Source: Paragyromitra xinjiangensis (lineage: Eukaryota > Ascomycota > Pezizomycetes > Pezizales > Discinaceae). From it: DNA of 64,000 bases. The stretch lies in the NCBI GenBank assembly GCA_038503065.1, contig JBCAMK010000008.1, positions 682,001 to 746,000 of the forward strand, written 5' to 3'. Shown piece by piece: positions 10,713 through 22,599 of this stretch. The translations under genes were made by a program, and so were the position numbers. The notes under the pieces are model-generated. The model was not told where the DNA came from and made no database searches. It worked only from the letters and a program-made list of their open reading frames with translations. Within the stretch, counting starts at the first letter, position 1, and the number at the start of each line of letters is the position of its first letter.

Positions 10713-12212
10713 ATGTCTTCCTCTTCATCTAGAGGCAGAGGGAGAGGCAGAGGCTATCAGCCCTCCTCTTCTGGCGTCAATTCGCCCCAAAACACCCCTA
10801 CAACACCCATTATCGCACCTACAACACCCCCATTTTCGCGCTTTTCGGCCTCCCACCATGGAGACCCAGAGCAAACACCCACCCAGACTCTCCCACTGCG
10901 TCCTGCTGTTGCTCTACAGGACTATGAATCCCTCCCACTCCCCCCAGACTCTCAGGATCATGAGATGACTGAATCTGAGAGTGAAATGGAGGAAGAATTC
11001 ACCCCCCCCATCCTCAACACCACCCCCAAGATTGCAGATGCTGTCCTACAGCTAGCTGCAACCCTCCATGAATACCGGGCCTGCATCAAGCAGATGCTCA
11101 AAACCATCCGCAGGCTTGAAAAAGCAGCCAGGACACCTCCACCACCTCCAGTCTCCCACAACGACCCTGCTCTTGTGGAAAAGATTGCAACCCTCACAGC
11201 CAAAGTAGCAGATCTGGAGCAGAAACGCGCCCTCACTACCATCTTGGCCTCTGCCTCTGCCTCTGGTCCTGCCTCACTCCCCCTACCTCCAGCAGCTGCC
11301 CCAGCGCCTGCACCACACTCCTGGGCCCAGGTTGCCTCCAAAAAGGCTTCCAGACCCGCCCCCAAGGCCTCCAAGGCCCCCAAAACACCCATCAGCCCCC
11401 CCAAACGCGACCGCACACTCATTATCACCAGGAATGGTCTGCCCCTTCCTGAGGATGTCACTCCACTCACCATTCGCAATGCAGTCAATGCAGCCCTAGA
11501 AAGCCCATTGATTGCAGAGGTGCGATTTACACCTGCCCATCATGTGCAGCTCATTGCTGTCACCACCACCACCTCCGACACACTCCTCAAGCAGAGATCA
11601 AAGCTTGAGGAGATTGTGAGATCCACCATCCCCAATGCCAACAGCCTGAAGAAAGAAGTCACTCTTTTTCAGGTTGTTTTGCATAACGTACCCACCTCCA
11701 TTCCTTCTGGCGAAGAAGGATTTCAACACATCAGGTCAGAGGTTGAACAGTTCAACCCTGGCACCACCCTCATGCGCGACCCTCGCTGGCTCACCAGACC
11801 AGAGCAGAGAGAGAGCAAGCAGGCTTCTTCTATGGTTCTTACCATCCAGGGGAAACAACCTGCCACCACTGCCCTTGAGAGAGGGCTCTCCCTTTTCGGA
11901 CGCCGCCTCAAGGTTTCCAAATACCTTCGCTTTGGACAGGACACCCAATGCACCCACTGCCTGGCCTTTGGCCACCACCAACAGCGCTGTACCAGCAAGA
12001 CCCCTATCTGTACCATCTGTGCTGGGCCTCATACAGTGTCAACACACACCTGCGGCAAACCTTCTTGCCATGTCAAAGGATCTCCCTGCCTCCACACCAT
12101 CCTCCGCTGCGCTAACTGTGGCGAACAACATCGTGGTAACTCCCCTGAGTGCCTCAAACTCACAGCAGCAAGACTAGCTGCAAGCGAAAGACAGAATCGC
12201 ATGCAAATCTAA
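10713..12212 (+). CDS. Element B ORF1 protein (499 aa), intact
   Basis: An RNA-binding, RNP-forming Gag-like protein. It starts with an RG-rich stretch (SSSSSRGRGRGRG). A helical, coiled-coil-prone region lies at about residues 105-175 (LTAKVADLEQKR). A basic linker, then a conserved middle domain with VVLHNVPTSIPSGEEGF and RDPRWLTRP follows, and three zinc knuckles from about residue 412 (CTHCLAFGHHQQRC, CTICAGPH, CANCGEQHRG). The frame has no lesion. It lies 60 nt ahead of the conserved 3' UTR, where ORF2 would be in a full element. Close relative: the ORF1 of element C. Confidence 0.85.
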   Translation: MSSSSSRGRGRGRGYQPSSSGVNSPQNTPTTPIIAPTTPPFSRFSASHHGDPEQTPTQTLPLRPAVALQDYESLPLPPDSQDHEMTESESEMEEEFTPPILNTTPKIADAVLQLAATLHEYRACIKQMLKTIRRLEKAARTPPPPPVSHNDPALVEKIATLTAKVADLEQKRALTTILASASASGPASLPLPPAAAPAPAPHSWAQVASKKASRPAPKASKAPKTPISPPKRDRTLIITRNGLPLPEDVTPLTIRNAVNAALESPLIAEVRFTPAHHVQLIAVTTTTSDTLLKQRSKLEEIVRSTIPNANSLKKEVTLFQVVLHNVPTSIPSGEEGFQHIRSEVEQFNPGTTLMRDPRWLTRPEQRESKQASSMVLTIQGKQPATTALERGLSLFGRRLKVSKYLRFGQDTQCTHCLAFGHHQQRCTSKTPICTICAGPHTVSTHTCGKPSCHVKGSPCLHTILRCANCGEQHRGNSPECLKLTAARLAASERQNRMQI

Positions 12213-12497
12213 GTCTCCCCCCACCCTTACGACTTCATCTCCCTTGACAGTGCTCAGATTGTTGGAGGGACGTGCTATAGGCACAAAGCATGTGCTGGTG
12301 AAAGAAGAATGCCCAGGATAAGATCGGGGTATTGACACATAAACTGAAGAATAGCAGTAGAGGGCTGAGTTCGACCCAGTGGGAGGAATCGGGTAGTTAG
12401 TTGTGTTTTGATTTTGTTTTCTGTTTGGTTTTCTCTATTTGTATGCCATATCCGATTCGGATTTATGCAGTATGAAATATAAATAAATAAATAAATA
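12213..12497 (+). other. Element B 3' UTR and tail
   Basis: It holds GCTATAGGC (12274-12282), the hairpin ATCCG-ATT-CGGAT (12450-12462) and a tail of about five TAAA units. The same marks sit in the same order in LINE A and element C. Confidence 0.75.
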
Positions 12498-13728
12498 ACA
12501 CCCCTTCCAGCTCCACCAATTTCCTGGGCCGACGTTGCAGGAACAGAAACCTTTGAGACAGTCACCAAGAAGAAAACGAAGAAAAAGGTGGAACCCCTCA
12601 TCAAGCCTGACTTCACAAGAGTCAACAGGGAATTGATCCTTGAGGTTGAAGGCCCACTCCCAGAATCTCCGTCCCTGGACGACATCAGAAAAGCCATAAA
12701 CATGGTGCTAGAACCCACTAGCACCTCCATCCTCCTTGCCCGGAAAACACTAAAAAACAACATTGTATGTGAAACTCCCCTGGACATCCCCGCATCAGAA
12801 GTTTTCAAATACGCACCCATCATTGAAGGAAAACTAAAGGAAATGGGTCTCAAAATCACCCTCACCAGAATCAACCAACCATGGGCCAAATTTATCGTTC
12901 ACGGAATCCCAACCTCAATTGGAGAAGGCAAGGAGGCAGGAGAATTCATCGCGACTGAACTCAATGTTGCCTACCCCAAGCTGGAACTAGCTCAACTCCC
13001 GTGCTGGCTCCCAAAGCCAGAAAACCGACAAGGCAAAGTACACTCGTCCATGGTTTTCTCCTTCAAGTGCGATGACGCAGCCAGGAATGCCAACCCTAGA
13101 ACCTTCCTTGGAATTACTCATTTCAATCTCTGCAACAGACAATGCTGAATCCAGTCCTTCGTCCCGCTTAGCGTAGACGAAATCTGCACCTAATGCTGTG
13201 GCATCGGACATAATATCAGACTCTGCAAAGCCGAATCGCCTAAATGCGCAGTTTGTGCAGGATCTCACATTTCAACGGAACATAAATGCGATAAGTGCAA
13301 AGGAGGAATCAGATGCACCCACCACCCAATCATGTGCGCCAACTGCCCAGGATCAGCAGGCCACAAAGCCACCGAACCAAGCTGCCCAGCCCGTGCAAAA
13401 GCTAGGTTCCAGAAAACCAAACACCGCCCCAAACCCGCCCCCATGGATCTATGAATCCACAACCAAAAGACACCTTCCTGGTGTGTTTATTGAACTGCGC
13501 CAGAAATGAAGCCACGACTAGGTCATTTGTGGAGGATTGTGAAATGGATATTAATGTTTCTTTTGTTATTTTACAAGAATTATGGACGGATAGTGCTGGA
13601 AGATTTCCTTTTTTGTTAAATTTTGATTATTTTTCCCCTTCTTTGTTCCCACGATGTGCAATTTTAGCCAGGAAAGGCGTGTCTTTCCTTCCTAAAGTTA
13701 TTTTTACTTTACAAGATTATTGTCGCGA

Positions 13729-15658
13729 AAAGCTTGATTTGCTACCACCTGCCTTTTGTGTGTTACCATAGCCTTTGACACGCTATGGTAACAAAAATAG
13801 GCGAAATAGGCGAAAACGACCAATCGAGCTTTTTAATGTCTACCGAGAGACAACCAAAAGCATATGTCATGCTTTTCAAATGCTTTGACCATGCTTTCAC
13901 AGTGCTTTCACAGTGCTTTAACCATGCTTTCACGGTGCTTTCACGGTGCTTTCAAGATGCTCTAGTAGGCTCCTAGTAAGCATATGCTAGCCTAACCGTA
14001 GGATTTGTAAAACACTTGAGACTCTTGTTTTGTCACGCTTTCGCTCCAGTCATGCACGCTGAATCAAGTGATACTAATGTTTATTTCTGACTATTTCATG
14101 TACAAATGCACTCCTATAGAAGCAAACACCTATGTGACTAACTAAACTATTCGCTAACTACTAAATACACGGAATTCTGCCACACGCAATTCCACACAAT
14201 GCCCTACTTGCATATTCACGCAGTCCTCCAACTGATCACAGAGCCCGTCAGAGTCCCTGTCAGAGTCCCTGTCAGAGTGCTTGTGATAGCTATGCTAGGG
14301 AGGCAGGCAAGCAGTCGATTCGGAGGCTGCTTGGGAGGAGGTTTGGGAGTCGATTCGGAGTCTATTCAGCAGTCAATTCTGCAGGATTCGGAGGCTTAGA
14401 AACAGCTGATTTGGAGGCGGCTTAGGAAGAGGTTCGGGAGTCGATTCGGAGGCTGCGCAGGAGGCCTATTCAGCAGTGGATTCGGAGGCTTGGAAACAGC
14501 TGTTTCGGAGGCGGCTCGGGAGCAGGTTTGGGAGTCGATTCGGGGTCAATTCAGCAGTCAATTCGGCAGGATTTGGAGGCTTAGAAACGGCTGATTCGGA
14601 GTCTATTCAGGAGTCAATTCGGCAGTCAATTCAGCAGGATTCGGAGGCTTAGAAACGGCCGATTCGGAGTCTATTCAGGAGTCTATTCAGCAGTCTATTC
14701 AGCAGTCAATTCGGCAGGATTCGGAGGCTTAGGAACGGCTGATTCGGAAGCAAGCAAGCAGCTGCTTCGGAGGCGGCTCAGGAGGAGGTTCGGGAGTCGA
14801 TTCGGAGGCTCACAAACAGCCGATTCGGAGGCTGCTCAGGAGGCTGCCAGGGAGTCGATTCGGAGGCAAGCAAGCTGCTGCTTTGCAGGCTGCTCGGGAG
14901 GAGGTTCAGGAGTCGATTCAGAGGCTTGGAAACAGCTGTTTCGGAAGCTGCTCGGAAGGAGGCTTGGGAGTCGATTCAGAGGCTCAGAAACAGTCGATTC
15001 GGAGGCTGCTAGAGAGGAGGGTTGGGAGTCAATTTGGAGGCTGCTCAGGAGGCTGCCAGGGGGTCGATTCAGAGGCTGTTGTTTGGTAGTTAGTCGAGAG
15101 CCAAGCACTCATAGTTCGCCATGGACCTAAGAAACAAAGTTAGCGAAGCCTTGTTTTTATTCAAACAGTAGGGGCAGTGTAGGAACGTATGTGTAGTTGG
15201 GACTCGGACTCAGACGTGTGTTTTGATAGGGGTAACTTGGAAAGGGGTAACAACAAAATTTCTCTAAGTTCAGAGGGTCAGGGTTGTGGAGTCTTGTACT
15301 GTCAGAGTCAAATGGCAGCAAGGCCATAGCGAAGTGATGGTGAAGTGATAGAGAAGTGGTAGAGAAGTGGTAGAGAAGTGGTAGCATGGTGGTAGGGTGT
15401 CAGAGTCTATGGTAGCGAGTGGTAGAGTGTCAGAGTTAATAATAGCAATTGGTAAAATTCAGCTCTAGAAGGAAGTCCGTGAAAGCAGTCAAAGCATTCT
15501 GCAAGGCTAGGAGAAGGCTTGCTAAAGATGTCATACGCTTTGGTAACCTGCAGAAAGCACAGATACGTTACCATGGACATTCGGTAACAGCTATATGCTT
15601 CCATGCGCTACCGGAAATTGGCTAATTTTACCGCGGCCTACGACTTTTTTAAGGCTTT
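13729..15658. mobile_element. Unknown non-coding 1.93-kb insertion in LINE D endonuclease
   Basis: TCGCGA is repeated at 13723-13728 and 15659-15664; allowing one mismatch the duplication is 8 bp (TGTCGCGA/TTTCGCGA). Removing the insert with one copy restores Y-C-R-D-D-A-I-G in the endonuclease. Both ends carry clustered GGTAAC/GTTACC motifs, including a hairpin GTTACCATAGC...GCTATGGTAAC at 13762-13792. Terminal inversion is weak (AAAGC). No transposase is present. An 8-bp TSD with subterminal repeats would fit a non-autonomous hAT-like element, but this is only a suggestion. Confidence 0.6.
13865..15440. repeat. Degenerate tandem repeats inside the unknown insertion
   Basis: TGCTTTCACAG-like units at about 13870-13960; TCAGAGTCCCTG units at 14240-14280; a long run of GTCGATTCGGAGGCT and GTCAATTCGGCAGGATTC blocks at about 14300-15080; and AGAAGTGGTAG units at 15350-15395. 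No protein-coding sense is seen in any frame. Confidence 0.7.
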
Positions 15659-17349
15659 TCGCGACGATGCTATTGGAATTAGGTTTAGTATGAGAGGAAA
15701 TTTCTTTAATCTTATTTCCTTTTATTCCCCTGGACGACCTTTAGAGTTAGCCAACAACCTCAACCTCTTACCCACCAATAAGAACACCCTCCTGCTTGGT
15801 GACTTCAATTGTCACTCCCCTCTCTGGTACGGAAAGCTGACCTCGGATTATTCGGAGAACATCAAGAACAACATCCGTTCAGCTAACAAAATCACCAATT
15901 ACATTGAAGAACAAGGACTCACGTTACTCAACCCTCCTGCCACTTTCACCCACTTCCCCAAAAATCACACCCGACCCACCATTATTGATCTCTCCTTCGC
16001 AAAAGGAAAATGGCTGGAACACTTCCAAACATGGTCTATCCTCCCAGACAGATATGCTTCAGATCGTGGAGCAATCACCCTCAGTTTTAATTTCCAACCC
16101 CCCGCCACAGTTCCCATCAGAGATTGGAAAAGAACCAATTGGACAGTCATTCACGAAATTTTTAATCAGGTACCCCCACTGGAATGGGAGACAGAAGAAA
16201 ACACAACGCTTAGCGCATCGTATGTTATCTCTCTGGTTCACAATGCTATGGATGCCGCCACCCCCTGGAGGTACCCACGTCAAAAATCGAAGCCCTGGTG
16301 GTCCCAGGAACTAGGCAAACAACGGAAGGAACTCAAATGTCACGAAAGACATACCAAAAATCACCTGACAACAGATAATCTACACCATCTGAAAACCCTC
16401 TCCAGGGCATGGGTGCGAAATGTCAGGAAAGCCAAGGCAACTTTTGACGAAAAATCACTGGAAACCACCCCCAAGGACCTGCTCTGGAAAACAATCTTCC
16501 CAAAAGGCAAAGGAAAGGGCGTTCCTGCCCTTAACAGAGTCGATCACTTCGAGGGAAAAGCTGCCCTTTTACAGGAACAGTTCTTCCCTTCGCGAAGAAG
16601 AGAACCCTCCCCCTTGGACACTACCCTCCTTCCCACACCCACCATGGACCTCAGAAACTCCTTCGATGAAGTCAGTGAAGACGAAATCATCAAGGCCTTC
16701 CAATCATGCTCCGCTAACAAAGCTACTGGACATGACCTCATCCGATATCCAATGCTCCTCTCAGCCTTCAATGCCAACCGTTCATTATTTACTGACATGT
16801 TCACCGGGCTCCTCAAAAATGGTGTTCACCCCAAATAATGGAAACACTCCCTCTGCGTCCCGGTCCCTAAACAAAACAAGCCCGATTATTCTCTACCTAA
16901 GGCCTACCGACCAATCAGCTTGCTTTCATGCTTCGATAAACTACTAGGGAAAATAGTCACCAAAAGGCTTGCCAATTGCGGCAAGCTCAATGGGGCCCTC
17001 ACTGCAAACCAGTTCGGAGCACGGGAAGGAATTAGCTCAGTGGATGCTCTACTGCGCACCCTCACTCCAGCAAATACCTGGCTTTCCATTAAAAAATCCA
17101 CCGGACAAAATCCCATTCGACCAGCTCTCTTCACTAGCGATGTCAGAGGAGCTTTCGATTCAATAATCCATGAGTACACCCCAATTATTATGAAAAGATT
17201 AGCCTTCCCCAACTATATCACAAAGTTAATCCATAACTTCCTCCAAGACCAAACCATCAGCCTACAGTGTAACGGGTACGCCATTACTGCCTCTAGTGTT
17301 TTAGTGTTTTAGTGTTTTAATTCTACGGCCCTGATACTAAAGTATATCG

Positions 17350-17366
17350 CCTCATCCGCCGCCAAC
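17350..17366 (-). promoter_or_regulatory. Conserved 3' end motif of E1
   Basis: On the minus strand this reads GTTGGCGGCGGATGAGG and is followed by a small hairpin ATACT-TT-AGTAT. The same arrangement is at 48150-48166 (E2), 53816-53832 (E3, one change), in the four F copies and, weaker, in D at 61473. It is a probable RT recognition structure (inference). Confidence 0.6.
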
Positions 17367-17480
17367 TACAAATAAATACCTCCCCGTTTTTCAAACCAAT
17401 TCCTAAAAAAAAAATAAAACAAAACTAAAAGGAAAGAAAATCAAATCGATCATCCCCCTACTTATTCGTAACAGAAATTT

Positions 17481-20400
17481 TTATAACCCTAATAGGTTTA
17501 TATAAGAAAAAAACTCGGAAAAATTTAACTTAGACGAAAAGAAAATATTCCAATCTGGTTCTGAATTTTTGAAGAAAGCTTGTCGTTCTTCGTTTCGGAG
17601 TTTGCAGGACATGATGCGGTGATAAGAACCATCTTGTTCGCCGCATGTGCATGTGAGTGGATCGGTAAAGCCGGTAGGATCGATGAAATGCGCTTGATTG
17701 CGTATTTTAACAAGTTTGGAAAATCGTTTACGTGATAATGATGTGAGGTGTTGCGCGATGTGGAGTGCGATGGGTTCTGAGATGTTAGAGGCCCATGATT
17801 TGAGTAGGTGTTTTTTAGGTAGGAGTGAAAGATGTCCAAGGGTGAGGCGATGCCATGGGCAGAGAGGTTTGTTATGGGCGGATGTGGCCAGTTGATCGGC
17901 TTTTTCATTGCCAAGGATTTGTGTGTGGGAGGGAGTCCATATGCCACTGATGGAGCATCCTATATTTTGAAGTGAGTTGCATGCGTTAAGTGCGTGCCAC
18001 AGGTATTCCTTGTTGTGTGTGGGTCCTCCTGCAAGTGACTTTAGGGCATTTTGGTTGTCAACGCATATGTATACGGGGATAGGGTGGATGATGTGTTGGA
18101 GCAAGAGGGCCAAGGCTTCTTGAATAGCATGGATTTCAGCGTCTTCGTTTTCGGCGTGATGTCCGAGGGCGCAGGAATGTGTGTATGTTTGTGTGGTGAT
18201 GCCGTAACGTATATGGGCGATGTATGCACCGGAGGATGTATGTCCATTGTCGTTGAGGGAGCCATCTGTATAGAGGAGCCAGGCGTTTTCTAATGTACCT
18301 GTCCAGTTTATGTGTTGCGTGGCTGTTTGTTGTTTAGAAAGTTTGGAAATTTGTAAAGAACTTGATGTGAGAAATGGAGAATGAAAAGAAAATTCAAGTC
18401 TTTCGAGGGGTAAATTATTGATGAGGGGTTGAAGCAGGGAGGCTATTCTTTTGAGTCCTGTTCCTTTGTATTCTGTTGTTTGTGGAAGGAGCTTGAGTAG
18501 CGGGAGGAAGGCTGGATTATACGCGTTGTTTTTTAAAATGCGTATGCCGTATTTTTGTGAGTGATAATCTAGCAGTAAGTTGAGCGGTGGTAGGGCGGCT
18601 TCGCGTAGTAGATGGGTTATCTTGGTGTATCTGGGAAGGCCCGTGATGAGACGGGCGAGGCTGTGATATGCTGGTTGGATGTTGTCTATTATGGTGGGTG
18701 CGCCTGTCCACCATATGGGGGAGCCCCATAGCATTTTGGGGATGTGGACTATTTGTAGGATGTGATGTATTGTGGCAGGGGTGAGGTGTATAGATTTAAG
18801 AAGGGGGTAGATGACTCCTTTGGTTTTGAGTAGGGAGGCGACGATATGATGTGTGTGTTGATGAAAGGTTAATCTTCGATCGATTATGAGACCTAACATG
18901 CGGTTTTGTTCGGTGGGTAGGATATTTTGATTATAGAGTGTAATGGGGGTGGGTATGGGATCTTTGATTCTGGAATTGAGTCTTAGGTGCATGAGTTCCG
19001 TCTTTGGTGGGGAAAAGAGGATATTGAGGTGTGAGCCTCTTTCGATCTTGAGGTTGAGCCGTTGTTGCAATGTTCTGGTGGCAAATTTTTGTGAAAAACT
19101 TGCTTGTAGCATGGCGTTGTCGTCAATGTAAGTGTTGGAATAAGTGAGATTAGAGGGTGATGGTTCAGTGTCTAATGCGGCACTGTATATGGTGAAAGCG
19201 ATGGATGAGACAGCGGATCCTTGAGGGAGTCCACTGTTGAAGGGTAGTGTTGGACTTGTGGTGTTATTAAAGCGAAAGGCTATTGTTCGATTGGTAGTGA
19301 AGCTTTGGTACCATTATATTAGGTATGTGGGGAATTTAAAGTGAAGGAAGATTGCAGTCATTTGTTGATGTATGACGCAATTGAAAGCTCCTTCAATGTC
19401 TGTGGTGAGGATGGAGGGTCGTAATTGTTTTTGGTGTCCTGTTGTGGCAGGAATATCAAGCCAGGATTGGGATGGTGTAATGATTTGTTGTAGGGCGTCT
19501 ATTGCCGAAATTCCCGTGCGCCCACCTGTGTGTTGGTGGTTTATTGCACCTGAATTGATTGCGGCGATTTCTAATTGTTTGGTGATGATGCGTTCTAAAA
19601 GTTTGCCCAGACATGATAATAATGAAATAGGGCGATAGGCGTTGGGTTTGGAATAATCGTCTTTGCCTGACTTGGGTATGGGTGTGACGATTGCTTGTGT
19701 CCATATGTCGGGGAAGGTGCCAAAGCGAAGAGCAGCTGTAAAAATTTTGGGAATAAGTAAGGGAGCGGCTTGATGAGTGTGTTGAATGTGAGGGTAGAGG
19801 ATCTCATCGTGTCCTGGGGCGGATGCGGGGGAAGTTTTGGCGAGCAATTTGGAAATTAATTCTGAAATAATATGGGGTGTGTTGGAGGATTGATCTGATG
19901 CAGGTGGGGGAAGCCAATTTTGTGGTAATGGTTGGTGGGAGGCGAGAATGGGTGGGAAGAACGTAGACTTGAAGGCGTTGCATTGTGCTTCGAAGTTGGG
20001 TGCGTTGTGTAAAGGTTGTATGGTTGTGGGAGGTCTGCGGCCGTTGGTTTGCTTGATGGCCTGCCAGATTTGTTTGGGGTTGTTGGTGGATAATCGTTGA
20101 TGCCAGTGATGTTTTTTGGCTTCGTTGATTTCGATTTTCCATCGCGTTCGGAGATTTTTAAGGAGGCTTTTGGCGTTCTGTGGTGGATTGGGTCCTTTGA
20201 TTAGATGGTTAATGGTGTTTTTTTTCCTTTTTAATTTGGAAAGTTCATTGGTCCACCAGCCTTTGGAGTGTTGGCTGGGTTTCGATAGGGGTATGGCCGT
20301 GATGGTGGCTAGTTGTATGATGGAGGTGAGCTTTTCGCATTCTTTGATGGTTTCGTTGGCGTTGGTGGGTTGGGAATTGTTGAGTGCTGATTGTCTTATT

Positions 20401-21173
20401 ATGTTGTGAAATTGAGTCCAGTTTGCTTTGCTGAGGTTACGTTTGGGTGTAGCTGTGGGTTTTGGCGGGAGAAAGATGGTAGTTGTGATCAGGGTGTGGT
20501 CAGAGTTATCTCTTAGTCCTTGATCGGATTGCCACGTTATGAGGTATTGTTGTATGTTCTTGAATAGGGTGAGATCGATGATGGAATATTTGTTGCCATT
20601 TCTAGGGAAATGTGTGAAGGTTCCTGGGTGATTGATGAGTTGGTAATTGTGATCTTCTAGCCAGTCCACAAGTTGGTTGGCTATGATTCTGGTTCTGTTT
20701 ATGGAGGTGCGATGAGTGTCTGTTTCGAGTCCATACCACCCTGTGTGGTGTAGGTTTGTGTCTGCTAGTATTATGTGCATAGGGAGAAAGTTGTGCATGT
20801 TGAGGTAGGTGTGTGTTGTGGGTGTGTGGTTGGCGTAAATGTTTGAAATTTCAATGTCACCTATGGCTGTGGTGATTATGATTGAAATGGCGTTGTTGAA
20901 AAAGGAGGTTGATATTCGTGGATTTAGGTTCATGTTTGCGTTTATGTAGGTGACGCATTTGGGATTTTGGTTTGTTGGTGAAAAGCGGTGAAAGTTTGTG
21001 ATGTTTGGTGGTAGGCCTTGAATTTCTAACCATGGGTCTTGTAAGGCGAGTATGGCTAGTTGGGTGTTGATGTTCGCATGATGGAGTACTGAGAGAGTGG
21101 AGGCCTTTCCTTTAGCGCAATTCAGTTGTTGCACTTGGGCTATGCCTGTGATTTGTGTGGTGTGTTTAATCAT
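17481..21173 (-). pseudogene. E1 ORF2 (endonuclease-RT-RNase H), one stop
   Basis: 1230 codons, the same length as E2 and E3. It begins MIKHTTQ; its ATG lies inside the ORF1 end (AATGATTAA overlap). Endonuclease (residues 1-230): LNCAKGK, LQDPW, ADTNLHHT, IIDLTLF, SDH. RT: PGHDEI, YRPISLL, LPQGSAV, YIDDNAML near residue 683. RNase H from about 965: YTDGS, AEIHA, VDNQNA, GNEKAD. C-terminal CTCGEQDGSYH. TAA at 19314-19316 replaces the CAA seen in E2 and E3 (LIQWYQSF). A conserved Trp in the endonuclease is Gly here (HHTGWYG). Confidence 0.88.
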
Positions 21174-22599
21174 TACGGTTGTTGATTTTTTGTGCGCGTT
21201 GAGCAAGGTAAAGTGCTCTGGTCTTCATTTTTTCGGGGCAGTCAATGGCGGTGTGTTGGTTGGTGTTGCAGCAGGCACATCTGAGTGGCATGTGTGTGCA
21301 TCTGGCGCCACCTTTGCATGTGACTTGGTCGCATTTGTGGTCTTTGGTGTGGTGAGCGAGTGCGCAAATGGCACAGGCGACTTCTTGTTTGCAGGTGGCG
21401 TCGTGGTGTCCTAGTTTTTGACAGTTGCGGCATTGAGTGGTGGGGTTGATTGGATGATATTCGCGGATCTTGCAGGTGGCATTTAGGATGTTGAGGTAGG
21501 TGAAGCCTAGGGTTTTGAGGGTGTGTCTGGCTGGCAAGGCGATAACAATGGAGGAGGCTTTTTTGCCGATGCGTTTTTCTTCAGTGGATAGCCATCTTGG
21601 GGCTTGGGCTAATTGTACGTCGGGTAGGGCAGCTTGGAGGGCGTTGGTGATGGTGGTGGGTGTGACAGGTTCGAGGTTAAAGTTTAGTGGGACAGCATCG
21701 ATGATGAATTTTGACCACCTGCTGTTGACTCTGATGTTGGTAATTGGAATTTTGAGGAGGTTGCATGCTGAGGTGATTTCATGTTCATACTGTTCGATGA
21801 ACTTGTCAGCTGCTTCATTGGGTTTGGTGGTGAGGATGAGATTGTCATTGTTGGTTTTGCGAACGGCTAGGATGCATGTATTGACGGCTCCTAGACGGTT
21901 GTTGATGGCGTTGAGTATGGAATCTGGGGTGGCTGAAGTTGGAAGGGGTTCGGTGAGTTCAAGTATGATTTCTCTTTTATCGGTGGTGAAATCAGGCTTG
22001 TATAGTGGTTGGATTTTTGGAGTTTTGCGATTGGTGACGGTGGTGAAGTTACTTTCGCCAGGTGCTGTTGTGACTTTGCTGGCGTAGGTTTCTTGTGCTT
22101 TGTTGGTGGTGTTGGGGGTTTTGTTGGTGTTTGTGGTGGGAGGTTTATTGTTTGCGGCAGGGGAGTTGGTTTTGGCGCTTTGGTTGGTTTGAAGGTGTAA
22201 GAGCCTAGCATCTAGGGAGCGGACGGTGTTTTGGAGGGAAATGTTTTGAGCTTTAATTTCCGCGAGTTTGGAGGTGGTGTTGGTGTTTTGGATGTTGTTG
22301 AATTTGATTTGGGCTAGGAGAGTGTCCATTTGTCTCTCAAATTCGTCCTTCATTGAGTTAAATTGGCTCTGGATGAACCAAGCGAGATAGTTGGTAGTGG
22401 TGGCGTTGGTCATGTTTGCCATTTCTTCGGCAGGGATTTGTGTGAAGTTGAGGTTGGAGTTAAATTCCTGGCCTCCGACGCTTTCATCGTCGCCGTGTTC
22501 ACTGGAGGAGCTGCTGTGATTGGAAGCGGGTTTGTCTTCCATAGGGAGATCTGTGGGATCAAAGGCGGAGAGGGCAGTGCTGCCTTCGGGTGCAGACAT
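21166..22599 (-). CDS. E1 ORF1 (477 aa), intact
   Basis: A Gag-like RNA-binding protein. It starts MSAPEGSTALSAFD. A coiled coil lies at about residues 80-138, then a Thr/Asn/Pro linker and a conserved middle domain (KFIIDAVP, QAPRWLSTEEKR). Three zinc knuckles follow at about 388-452 (CRNCQKLGHHDATC, CAICALAHHTKDHKC, CACCNTNQH). The frame is open upstream of the first ATG, and that leader resembles the F leader in protein sequence, so translation may begin further 5'. Confidence 0.85.
   Translation of the reverse strand: MSAPEGSTALSAFDPTDLPMEDKPASNHSSSSSEHGDDESVGGQEFNSNLNFTQIPAEEMANMTNATTTNYLAWFIQSQFNSMKDEFERQMDTLLAQIKFNNIQNTNTTSKLAEIKAQNISLQNTVRSLDARLLHLQTNQSAKTNSPAANNKPPTTNTNKTPNTTNKAQETYASKVTTAPGESNFTTVTNRKTPKIQPLYKPDFTTDKREIILELTEPLPTSATPDSILNAINNRLGAVNTCILAVRKTNNDNLILTTKPNEAADKFIEQYEHEITSACNLLKIPITNIRVNSRWSKFIIDAVPLNFNLEPVTPTTITNALQAALPDVQLAQAPRWLSTEEKRIGKKASSIVIALPARHTLKTLGFTYLNILNATCKIREYHPINPTTQCRNCQKLGHHDATCKQEVACAICALAHHTKDHKCDQVTCKGGARCTHMPLRCACCNTNQHTAIDCPEKMKTRALYLAQRAQKINNRND

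Larger units (their letters stand above)
10274..12497 (+). mobile_element. Element B, ORF1-only LINE of the A type
   Basis: It is a complete 2.2-kb unit flanked by the 14-bp TSD ACACCCCTTCCAGC (10260-10273 and 12498-12511). It has a 5' UTR, one intact ORF1, then directly a 3' UTR with the GCTATAGGC and ATCCG/CGGAT marks and a (TAAA)n tail. There is no trace of ORF2. The design resembles mammalian HAL1. It must use an RT supplied in trans (inference). Confidence 0.85.
9576..13454 (+). pseudogene. LINE D ORF1, interrupted by element B and two stops
   Basis: The ATG at 9576 opens a Pro/Ser-rich N-terminus. The frame stops being D at 10273 and resumes at 12512: the 14-bp TSD codes T-P-L-P-A on both sides, so one copy restores the frame. 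Then come a basic KKKTKKK patch, a conserved middle domain (KFIVHGIP) and zinc knuckles of CAVCAGSH and CANCPGSAGH type. Stops: TGA at 13146-13148 and TAA at 13191-13193; the second falls in the first zinc knuckle, where CAA is expected. The final TGA (13452-13454) overlaps the ORF2 start as ATGA. Confidence 0.75.

Noticed and set aside
13729..15658. Helitron identity for the unknown insertion
   Set aside because: There is a duplicated TCGCGA and no CTRR end with hairpin, so a Helitron does not fit.
17525..17947. Second-frame ORFs inside E and F copies
   Set aside because: They overlap RNase H or RT coding in another frame, carry no motif of their own, and break differently in each copy.
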